From: Acheta domesticus
Taxonomy: Eukaryota > Arthropoda > Insecta > Orthoptera > Gryllidae
Reading direction: 5' to 3'
DNA length: 64,000 nucleotides
NCBI GenBank assembly: GCA_031308135.1
Contig: JAHLJT010004567.1
Span: forward strand, 37,336,389 to 37,400,388
The notes under the pieces were generated by a model. That model did not search any database, was not told the origin of the DNA, and saw nothing but the letters and a program-made list of their open reading frames with translations. Made by a program: the position numbers and the translations under genes. Below are positions 54,861 to 64,000 of this stretch, piece after piece (position 1 is the first letter of the stretch; each line of letters opens with the position of its first letter).

Positions 54861-57760
54861 AAAGGTGGCTTGCATGTGTGACAGACATCGTTTAACACGA
54901 AAAGTCTGTTATGAATAGCATAGATATTACAAAAAGTCGCGTTTGGTTTGTTATTGTAATCTCGGCAGGTGAGAAGCACCTTTAAGGTAATGAACGAGTC
55001 GGCCTAACAGGACAAAATCGTAAAAATTTCCATATTACGTGTATTCAGTTTTGTATTTTGTTTAAGCCCAATGAGTTAATGAAAATGAGTCAGTTTTTGA
55101 ATTATGAAAAGCTTCATTAATTATTCAAAATGTCCCTAATCGCATGTTAATAGATTCACTTCAATTCTGTTTTTGTTCAGTTTTCGTAGTGGCTAATTTA
55201 TATTTTATCTTGTGATCAGAAAATGTTTTTATTTTATTTTTCTCAATTCTATGTTTCTCAGTTATATTACTTAAGTATGGCATCAATTATAGATTGAGAA
55301 TGTCATCAATTATATATTTATTTGCAGCTTTGATTGGTAGTATTATGTATTATTATTATTATTCATCGTTTCTCATAGTCATAAATTTGTTTCTCGTTCT
55401 TTTTAATTTTCGTGATTTGTTCACTATCGGCAGATTCCATACTCTTGGTCAGAATCATTGAAAGAACACAGGAAGGTTTATTGTTCCCACTACTGCGCAG
55501 AAGAAATTTCTTGAAGTACAGAAAATGAATGTGGGAAATTTACGATAACCATTCGTGAAAAATGGTAAATTTGAAGAGAGAAAGTTAAGGGAGAAAATGA
55601 AAATTATTTCACACGTATGTTACCTCCGTTATGTAGATACGAACTATCTTGTTTACAATCGGATGCGTAATACAATGTGTATTATAACACGTGTTTGAAT
55701 TTAATATCTCTCCCTCTCTCTCCCCCTTCTCTCTCTCTCATTGTTTGTTTGTTTCTTTCTTTCTCTGAACACTTACCTTACAGATAAATGAAATTCATTC
55801 AGTAGAATCGTCCAAAGATTGAATGTAAAGTTTTCTGTAAATGCATGTAGATACATGATGAAGCAACATAAGGCAATACATTTTTATTATTCCAAAAGCA
55901 ATTATATTGTCCGTTTCTTAAATATTGCAAACATATCAGGTCATTTCGTGTTATTTCGTCATCTTGCTAAATGTAAAAGTATTGGTTCGCATATACCCAA
56001 CAATAGAAAGTACAATAGAAACTGAGTTTCTACTTTATAAACCATATAATATATTATTGCTAACTTACTAACACGTCTTCCTATTCAGTACAATCAACTT
56101 TAGATTTAATAAGCTATTAATGTCTTTTGCTTTGTGATTACTTTTTGGCATCTTCATATTACCTTTCTCTTAGAGGAGGAAACTTTCGACAAGTGTTAAG
56201 CTCATTTTACGGCAATGAAAGTTCGTTGAACACTTATTAATTTACGCAAAATCTTCATTTACGATGTAACTATTATCGCTTTCCCTTGCGTCGTGTATAA
56301 AAAGTTCAAATCCATGTACGTAAAAAGTAAAACATGTCTACGACCTTCTTTTCCACCGCATACGTCCTGCTTCCTTGCTCTTGTAACTAGCTCTTCGTCT
56401 TCTCTCAAAGCTTCAAGTCATCGCCTCTCGCTTAAAAGTATCATAAGAAAGCATTACGTTTTCATAGCAAGTAAACTTTCAACCTTCCTGACCACTGGCT
56501 CGCTCTTACAAAAGCGAGGTCATCAAGAGGGCTTATATCTCCTCGTGGGGTTCGTAATTGGGAGAGGAAACGAAGCGACGATTTTTGGAAGCTTTAAGAG
56601 CTTGCGACCTCCTTGGCATTCGGGTAGACGCCCCATGGCCTAGAGTAGCCAGCTGGCTTAAGTATTTGCTAATTTATCAAAATTCTAATGAGACATTTCG
56701 TAAAGAGTGCAGACGAGAGCACTTAAATATTGGAGAGGAAAACTTCTAACGCTTTGTTAAATAGTATAATCAATGCAATCTTATCGTAACCTGTATCTTG
56801 TCGCGACTTTCCTTTCTTATCATGTTTTCTCCGCGTGGTATGTTTTCAGTTTATACTGAATTGTTTTGGTTATCTACTAAGTCATGGGAAAAGAATACAA
56901 TTTCAAAATCTCATTCCACGATTTGCATACGTTTCGATATTGGAAGCGCGATTTGCAATTAACATGGTTTTAAATTCTAAAACACTTTATTTACCTTGCA
57001 CAAATTTTGTTTGTTTATAGAATATAGAGCGGACCGCCTAATTTGGTAACAGCAAATCTCTTCTGAACGGTTTCAGAAATCGGAATGCAATTCCAGACAA
57101 GTTGATGTAGATGATGTAGGAAATAACACATTTCGTTTTCTTACCTAGAGCATTAGTAATTTTGAAAATGCTATCACAACTTTGATTTCTTAAATATAAG
57201 TCTACATTTTTTCGCCAGCACAGTCAAATTCTCAAAGAGAGGAATGCAATGATGTAGGTATTGTTAATATTGTAGTATTTAGACAGATGGACATATTTTG
57301 CTAAATATGCATTATAATACATATGTGTCAGTCCGAGTAAGAGTAAGATTGATCGCTTTTTGATTCAGTAATTGATTCTACAATAAATGCAACCAATTAT
57401 GGAATATAAACACCAGTTTTATTTTCTTGGTAGCCGAGTTATTTTTAAAGAATTTATTCGTTATGCTAGAGAAGTGCTACAGGAGCTAGAGAAGTGCTGT
57501 CACACCAGTGAAGGACACTATCTACCTGCTAGAAAGCTGTTTCTAAGGAAACCATTTTTTCTACAGTTTCTTTTCGAATATAACAACACGTATGATTGTA
57601 CTGCCCTATTTGAGAACATCAGAATGCTGGTAGAATTATATTTGCTTTCATGTAAAAATTCAAAGTTGAGACAATACCTTCAAATTTACAAATATTATAA
57701 ACGAAAAAACGTCTGGCTGATTCAACTCAAGAATCAGCATTGTTGCTGTTTCTGGACTTT
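54861..57760. other. AT-rich, nothing firmly recognised
   Basis: Contains a (CT)n-rich stretch at 55709-55765. Frames at 56293-56749 and 57387-57794 (up to 135 codons) show no known domain. Confidence 0.45.
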
Positions 57761-58440
57761 GACGGTGACGGCGACTCTGACGGTGAGATTCTAGGGTTTG
57801 AGTTACGCTTGCGGATTTTCGTCACTAGCTGTACGGTATTTTAACTAGGTCGAATTCAGCCACTATCTGGTGAACAATTCTAGCGGCCGGAGTAGTACTC
57901 TAACAAACGGGTCATGCACCGCGCGCTTCCCTTCCTCTTGCTCGTCCTGCCTTCTCCCCTTACACTTTCACTTACCGCCACTGTACTACGTCACATGTCG
58001 AGGGACTCATGGGGAACGTATAGTGCGATTTTTCTAACTCTGCCCCTCAAGCCCCCTATGGTCACGATGGAATATCACACGGCATTTCGCGTCTTTCTCC
58101 GTCATCTCGCTATAAGTCGCATGATCGCAAGCACTACTTGATACGGTCACGATCATATGATATCTGGCGGCACGTCTGAGAGCGTCGCAAAATATCGTGA
58201 CATATTCCATCGTGAAGACGGGCCTCGTGGGACAAAGTTAGAAAAATCGCAATATAGAATGTGTTTCGACTGGGGCGGCGCCCCGCTGGGGGAGATGCCT
58301 GAAGGGGAAATCGCTCGCAATCCAATGTGTGGGACGGCACAGAATCTCACCTTCCTGTGACTAAAGAATCACCGTGAAGTCCAGGGATAAAACATTCACT
58401 ACACTATCGGGAATCATGACTATCCTGACCGGAAACATCA
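57761..58440 (+). mobile_element. SINE-like repeat, family C, copy 3, interrupted by hairpin
   Basis: The head is decayed (CTCTGACGGTGAGATTCTAG in place of the B-box region). The body TTCTAGCGGCCGGAG and AACAAACGGGTCATGCACCG matches the other family C copies. The 3' module (TTTCGACTGGGGCGGCGCCC onward) is clear. The hairpin at 58019-58256 interrupts it at the same place as in copy 1. Confidence 0.7.
58019..58256. mobile_element. Hairpin (foldback) element, copy 3, nested in SINE-like family C
   Basis: A 238-bp imperfect palindrome with ends TATAGTGCGATTTTTCTAAC and its inverse. It keeps CACGATGGAATAT, GCATTTCGCGTC and CGCATGATCG blocks in mirror order. The centre TACTTGATACGGTCACGATC is diverged from copies 1 and 2. 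Confidence 0.75.
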
Positions 58441-58950
58441 TACAAAAAATTATAAATGTTATTTCTCCCACTTGGTGCAAACCATATCCTGATTTCTCAA
58501 TCGTTTTGACGATATTCGCTGTGCCCAACCATACGGGTGGTTCATTCTGAATAGCTTTTAATATAAATTTAGAAATTTAAAATTAGCTTACTCATCAAAT
58601 GTATCATCCGAATCGAAGCTTCGTAGTATTGCCATACGTATTATGTGAATATTGTTTATTTAAATACTGCATATTATAAAATGAATATTGTATTACCTGG
58701 GATATGTGTGAGCAAATGGAGGAATGATATAGTGAGAGTATAGTTTCTTTAATAAATACATTTTCTAACACTGGTTCGCAACAGAGATCATTCGTTGATA
58801 AACTTCCAATTGATATCAATTGATTTTGTTTATTCGAACAGAAAAACGAAAAACAATTTTTAAAATTAGCCTCTTACTCTTCATGATCCAAAAGAGACAT
58901 TCCGTATTGGACTATATTCCGCGCACTATTCACTCAAATTCCTCGGCTTT
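58441..58950. other. AT-rich, nothing recognised
   Basis: AT-rich; no signal seen. Confidence 0.5.
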
Positions 58951-59107
58951 GGACTCTGCAGAGAATACGAGATCCTCCGCGATAAAACATACGCGAAAGG
59001 CAAAGGCAGGCCTGCGCACCCATCCCCAAAGCGATATAGGGACAGACGCCCCTTAACAGTTAAGCCCTCAGTTGGGACGCGCACTAACCACCTCGGCCGT
59101 GCAAACC
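58951..59107 (-). mobile_element. tRNA-derived SINE, family E, minus copy
   Basis: On minus the head GGCCGAGGTGGTTAGTGCGC resembles a serine/leucine-type tRNA A-arm. The next 140 bp match the plus-strand copy at 60171-60310 (TTTGGGGATGGGTGCGCAGG, GAGGATCTCGTATTCTCTGC). Short and 3'-truncated. Confidence 0.7.
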
Positions 59108-59650
59108 GCTCGTTGCCTTGTATTTCTACGGGGGAGAGTTTATCAACGTCTATTAACGTCAATTACGTCTTTCATGAAATGCCGAGGAAATCATTTAATT
59201 TCACAAGTCTTACTAATTACATAGAAACCATCACGCCGAGAGACCCTCGCGCCCAGTTCTGCCTTAATTGTAGATCCTTTGGGAGTGAAGATAGCCGAAG
59301 TGCGACGCAAGACTCATCGCCGCATAATAATTCTGAATATCCTTAATTCGTGGGTATCCTAAATGGATTCCTTGTGTGAATTTTATTTATTTTACCAAAT
59401 ACTTATGCTGTTGTGCCGAATTAGTTTCAAAACATTAAAGCAAACAAACAACATTCCGAATGCGTTCGCCGCTTAAAAACTTCCCGTAATGCGTTCACGG
59501 AACATTACGAAAAACCCTCACTCAAAATTGGGCGACTGTGTTTTCGGCTAGAAGAATTTGGAACATTTCCAGTTTTTTAATGGGCGCATTCATCACCCAA
59601 TTTTATTTTGTTATTAGTTTTAAACTTTTTTTGTAACTTATTTTACGTCC
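59108..59650. other. AT-rich, nothing recognised
   Basis: AT-rich; no signal seen. Confidence 0.5.
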
Positions 59651-60105
59651 TGAGTATTGGAAACTTTTGACGTCAGTCTTCTCCCGCTCGGGTGGAGCGG
59701 AGTGAGAAGCGCGGTGGGGTGGGTGGGGAGGGGAGCGAATTCGCAGAGCAGCGGGGCGGAGCGAAGCGATTGGCATCGCGAGCGCCCGCCGCCCGTTGTC
59801 GTTGTCGCGAGCGAGCGGTCCGGCGCATCCCCCGCCCGCGAGTGAAAGCGCCAGGCAGGGCGGGGGCGGGGGCGGAGGCGGGGGAGGTGGCGCCCGCGGG
59901 CGCGAGCCGTTCGCGTTTCTACCCCGCTCGAGCGCTCTCGTCGCGCTCCCATCGTCCGCACGGACGGACGGACGGACGGTCCGGCGTAATCGTCGCGCCT
60001 CCGGCCACGCGCGCGCGCACGCCGACGCAACGGGCGCCCCGCGCTGCTGCCACCTCGGGCCACGTGACGTTGCGGCGCTCCGCTCCGCCGCGGGCCCTCT
60101 TCGAC
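59651..60105 (+). promoter_or_regulatory. CpG island preceding candidate exon MADV
   Basis: CpG-dense with a (CGGA)n patch (about 59960-59978) and an E-box CACGTG at 60061-60066 followed by ACG, 40 bp upstream of the ATG. Position and composition fit a plus-strand promoter and 5' UTR. Confidence 0.5.
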
Positions 60106-60117
60106 ATGGCGGACGTG
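60106..60117 (+). CDS. Candidate minimal first coding exon (MADV)
   Basis: GACATGGCGGACGTG is followed at once by a consensus GTGAGT donor (60118). The ATG context is strong and it lies at the edge of a CpG island, a common layout for short first exons. Only four codons, phase 0. The downstream exon was not found. The SINE at 60171 would lie in intron 1. Confidence 0.45.
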
Positions 60118-60170
60118 GTGAGTGGTATTCGTCTGTGGACGCACATCCTCTCGTAGAATAACTTCGTGAT

Positions 60171-60310
60171 TTGATAGAGCGTGTACCAACTCGGGGCTTA
60201 ACTGTGAAGGGACGTCTGTTCCTATCTCGCTTTGGGGATGGGTGCGCAGGCCTGTCCCTTGTCTTTCATGAATGTTTTATCTGGAGGATCTCGCATTCTC
60301 TGCCGAGTCC
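60171..60310 (+). mobile_element. SINE family E, plus copy
   Basis: Inverse of 58951-59090 at ~80-85% by eye. With the minus copy it forms an inverted pair around the 59651-60117 island. Confidence 0.7.
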
Positions 60311-60879
60311 TAATCGAGTTGTAGTTTATTGTAGATTTGCCATGGTAAATATGTTGGTTCTTGGATTTTGTTATAATTCACGAATTTGTCGTTGGTGAGG
60401 ATTATGGTAGTGCGGAATTTCCATGCCTTCAATTTTTCTCCGTGTTTGTAATAGTGTAATACTCCTTTCATCTTTGAAATCTGAAGCGCTCAGCTTGATG
60501 CATAAGTCTAGAGAAAGGTAGCCCCTGAATTGTCTGCAAGTAGTAGGGGACGGCTCGGTTAACCTACGTTACGTTCTGATTTTATCGCTTTCTATTATGC
60601 GTCTTTCATTTAGTTTTCTTTTTTTCTCTGTATTCAATTACATAGACACGGTTATTATTGCGATGAAGGAGGGAATTGTTGCCTGTAGAAACTCATTGTC
60701 GACTCGGCGTTGTCAAAATATATCTTACGCTCCCCTGTGGAGAGAACTCCGCGACGTGAAAGGCAAAGAAAATCCGAAGACTCATCTCAGAGTGCCGTAA
60801 TTCCTGAACCCAGAGACGCACGGAAAGTGCGGAGAGAGTTCGAGAAATACCGCGGCGAAGACGCTACCGTCTCCGACGC
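60311..60879. other. AT-rich, nothing recognised
   Basis: A 162-codon frame begins at 60710 and runs into the next GC patch; no domain seen. Confidence 0.4.
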
Positions 60880-61095
60880 AGGCGATCCCGGCCATAAACT
60901 GCCGCCGCCGCTACCGCACCGCTCCAGGAGAGTGGCAACTGCCGTGGGAACCCCGCCCCTCGCGTCGCGCGGTCCCTCGTCTGCCACTGCCGCCGCCCAT
61001 AAAACACAATTTCGCGGAGACGAGCCTCCCGTGGAGCTAGAGCTGGATTCTGCGCCTCGCGTGACGGCAGCTCAGCTTTCAAGGAAAGCATCTCT
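60880..61095. other. GC-rich patch
   Basis: CpG-rich patch with open frames on both strands. No exon supported. Confidence 0.35.
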
Positions 61096-61279
61096 CAGGA
61101 GCAGGTGCCGAAATCTTGGCGAACCAACCTCTGAGCATATTGAAATAATTTCGACGTGTGCGATTCTTGCGAAGGATGAACGAATTTTGAACATTTAGAC
61201 AGACATAAGAAAAATGTCATAATTAAAGAATTTGCCGGACGGCAAGACTGAAATATTGGGCATGTTGACATATTTGTAT

Positions 61280-61529
61280 TACGTTACCGGGTTTTGTCAT
61301 ATTTTTGGTAGTATACCCGTAAATCTTGTTTATTGCTTCAGTTTTTCGACTCTTGCAGTGAATCTCTGATCGTACCATAGCTAAGTATTCGGAAGCGACT
61401 TAGTTACGTTACAGGGTTCTGTCATTTTTGGTAGTACACCGTAAATCCCCTTTATTCGTTCAATTTTTTCGGCTATTGCAGTGAATCTCTCATTGCACCA
61501 TTGCAAAGTACTCGGAAACGTCTTACTTC
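61280..61529. repeat. Tandem duplication, two units of ~125 bp
   Basis: TACGTTACCGGGTTTTGTCA (61280) and TACGTTACAGGGTTCTGTCA (61405) start units that align along their length. They share TTTTTGGTAGTA, TTGCAGTGAATCTCT and the final CGGAA block. Confidence 0.85.
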
Positions 61530-61839
61530 TTAAGTTAGGATAGGCGATCCTATTATATACAGGAAGTGAAACAATTTGAAAGTTAAAAAAGATCAGAATA
61601 TTTTTCTAACTGACAATATTAGTTTTATTCACCATTTTTATTTTATAAAATTAATAAGGAATAATTATCTCTATTTTAAGTTATTTAGCATATTATTATT
61701 ATGATTTTATCTTACTAAAAGCTCAATATTATTCGTGAAAAGTAAACCTCTGCAACTAGCTCTGTCGACGTATGAGCGTAATATATCATGTAGAGATACA
61801 GTTGAGGAAACTGCATCGAAGGGGAAAATACCCGAAGCG
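61530..61839. other. AT-rich, nothing recognised
   Basis: AT-rich; no signal seen. Confidence 0.5.
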
Positions 61840-61990
61840 CCTTGAGTCGCGGCGCTGAGCGTGCGTGCTGCATGCGAGGGGCGTGCGATGCCGCCCGCGG
61901 CCCCTACCGGACACTTCACTGCAACCCTCTCAGCTCGCGGGAGGCCTTGGCGAGATTTCTCCATGGACGGACGCGGGCGCATCTTGGTTT
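61840..61990. other. Small GC-rich patch
   Basis: Short CpG-rich block. No exon supported. Confidence 0.35.
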
Positions 61991-63925
61991 TCGAAAACGA
62001 GCAAGGGCCGCATGAATTCGAGTGAATGTGGATGTTTTTAACGTTTCGTCAGTTTCTTTCTCGAACAATGCGCCCACTTCGTGAGTCCACGACGAAGATT
62101 GAATTGTGAAAAGTATAAGAATTTCTCGAAGGTAATGTCGATTTTATTACCTTGCATTAGTATTTTCTTTCACGATAAATTACCGTATATTTATGTTTTT
62201 AGAGAAGCAACGGGTATATGTACGTGTTATTTAATGGTGAATTGCAAATCAGATTGCATATATTTTTTCATACTTAATCGGAGGATCAGACACTAACTTT
62301 GCAATTTCTGCGCTCATCCAGTCAGAGAAAAGTAATGATGCGTCTGTTTCAGACAGGTTTGTCAATGTGAAAGCGTAAAGTGGTGGAAATAGCGATATAC
62401 GAACGAGGAACTATTCATGAGAATCGACGCCGCCAACCGATGTTTTACTCCCACCATCTGTCATGTTTATCAAGAAAAAAAATACTCATTACGACACGTG
62501 CGAGCAGAAGGCACGCCTTAACAGGCCCACCTATTCCCGCGAAGTGCTTGAGTGAGAAGTCAAACAATTGGAAGAGAGCTCTCGTAATCAATGTCCCACC
62601 CTTTTCGTTCCCAACTTCGGAAGATACGAAGTGGTTTCTAATCATCGTTTCTCAATGCGAAGAATATCAGTTTCCACATCTCTCACCACTGGGACCAGAA
62701 AACACTGTCTTCCCCGTTCAATGGGATCTCGAGCAGCTGGGAAACCTAGAGAAGAAAGTGTTGCTCTGGGAAGCTACGGCAATAATTCTCAAAGCCTTTC
62801 ACTCGCAGCCGCGTCGCGCGCGACAGCTCTCGATTGAGGAACACTGCCCCTCCCCACCCGCCCCTCCGCGCGCCTGCCCGCCCGAAAGTGATTTAACATA
62901 GACTGCACTGCGAGCAGAAAGGGAGTGGCACAAATTTGGGGAAAAGTGGGTTGCGAAAAACGTTCTCATTAATGCGAACGTTAATCAATTATGCAGAAAG
63001 CCTCAGAATAAATGTTACTATCTTCTTGGCCATGTAAGTGGTCGAAGTTTATCACTTTTCTCAGTGAAGATGTGGTAGGAAATGTATACCAAAGTTACAC
63101 ATACGTAATTTTGAACATCCCCCCCTCCCCCCATCTCGTCTGGTACTGGTGTTCGGCAGGTACTCTAAATAAATTTGTGCCACAGGGTGTTCCTCCCAAC
63201 ACCAGTGCAAAACGTGTGGCTGACCACTCAAGGGTGCTCTGTGTTGTTCTGAAGTTAATTTGACAAGTCCTCGCCTCATATTATGCCCTTATCACTTCTA
63301 GGTAGATGACTACTCGTTCTCAATAATATTAGAATTAGACTGGAATGAAAATGTAGGCAATATTCGGAAAAATTGTAGGTCTGGTTGAAATGAAGCGTAT
63401 CTTCTGGCAAGTTGAACTCGATATTTTCAATAAAATTGCTACAATGTATTTCTTCATAAGCGAAACTCTCTTGCATGCAAGATTAAAAGTATACCAGTAC
63501 ACAAAATACCAGACATAACTTCCGTCATTTTGGAAACATTAGAAATTTCAATGTATGCATCTAAGATGTAATGAGCAATAAAGGTGTAATCAGACTGTCT
63601 ACAGAGTTTTGCGGGATTATTTTTGCAATTTTCATGTAAAAGTATAGTTCATATTCCAGTTGTCGATACGTTGGTAATAATCTCACTTTTTCTGAACATA
63701 TTTTTTATTAATTTTACCACATTTTTATTTTTTCTAAAGTAACTCTTACATGCCTCTTAAATAACCGCCCACGAGTATCATTAATTTGTTATCATCATCA
63801 TTACATAGTATTGGCACTACGGCTTTCATAGGCACCCATCCGTAAGCATGACAATATAATATACCATGCAATAATTCGAGGACGTAATTGCAATACAACG
63901 TGTTATTGTTCATAATGACGCTTTT
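61991..63925. other. Mostly AT-rich, nothing firmly recognised
   Basis: 62380-62900 is of mixed composition with a 173-codon frame lacking any recognisable domain; its last 30 codons lie in C-rich DNA. The rest is AT-rich. Confidence 0.4.
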
Positions 63926-64000
63926 CTCTCTCGTTTCCCGCGAGTTGCTCTGTTCCTGTGCTGCTCTCTCACCGCTCTGCTCCGCCCCGCCCCGCCTCTC
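63926..64000. other. Start of another CpG/C-rich island, cut by the window end
   Basis: The GC content rises to a CCGCCCCGCCCCGCC run at the last bases. It continues beyond the window. Confidence 0.5.

Noticed and set aside
54373..54918. 181-codon plus frame in a CpG island
   Set aside because: Arg and Pro runs reflect the C-rich core; no conserved patch or donor-bounded structure.
57387..57794. 135-codon plus frame
   Set aside because: No recognisable family. Its end runs into the SINE-like copy at 57761, so it is not a conserved gene boundary.
62380..62901. 173-codon plus frame
   Set aside because: No domain; the tail lies in C-rich DNA that keeps frames open by composition.

Overview
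The window is eukaryotic genomic DNA, most likely from an insect or other arthropod with a large, repeat-rich genome. The bulk is AT-rich and non-coding. It is punctuated about every 2-3 kb by short, very GC/CpG-rich islands, and it carries tRNA-derived SINEs, hAT-type short elements, hairpin elements and one PIF/Harbinger DNA transposon. There are no operons, ribosome-binding sites, rRNA genes or CRISPR arrays. The arthropod assignment rests on repeat style and on one gene fragment whose family I remember from arthropods; the species cannot be named from the sequence.

Host coding signal is sparse. The best case is a 630-codon proline/alanine-rich first coding exon at 7620-9509 (+). It sits in a CpG island, has an in-frame upstream stop and ends exactly at a phase-0 splice donor. 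A 390-bp array of thirty 13-bp units lies immediately upstream. Shorter candidate first exons, each an ATG in a CpG island followed by a phase-0 donor, lie at 16112-16168, 27447-27515 and 60106-60117. A convincing terminal exon lies on the minus strand at 41505-41705, with a polypyrimidine tract, an acceptor, 66 codons, a stop and a downstream AATAAA. A decayed fragment of a recurrent arthropod protein of unknown function lies at 45567-45827.

The centrepiece is a 3.66-kb apparently intact Harbinger element at 22648-26311. It has 30-bp inverted ends, an AAT target duplication, a 335-aa DDE transposase on plus and a convergent two-exon Myb/SANT-like protein (193 aa) on minus. Its subterminal regions are packed with short palindromes. 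A further ATG-less open frame lies between the two genes.

Other mobile DNA includes three short hAT-like elements with 8-bp target duplications (12316-13000, 34475-35027, 46797-47030). There is a second 8-bp-duplication family (29033-29285; 36539-37152, the latter split by a SINE), and several SINE families. Three copies of a ~230-bp near-perfect hairpin element are present, two of them sitting at the same site inside two copies of one SINE-like family. A Helitron-like remnant, a 50-bp perfect AT palindrome, several microsatellites and two minisatellites complete the picture. Stretches not listed individually are AT-rich DNA in which I saw nothing supportable.
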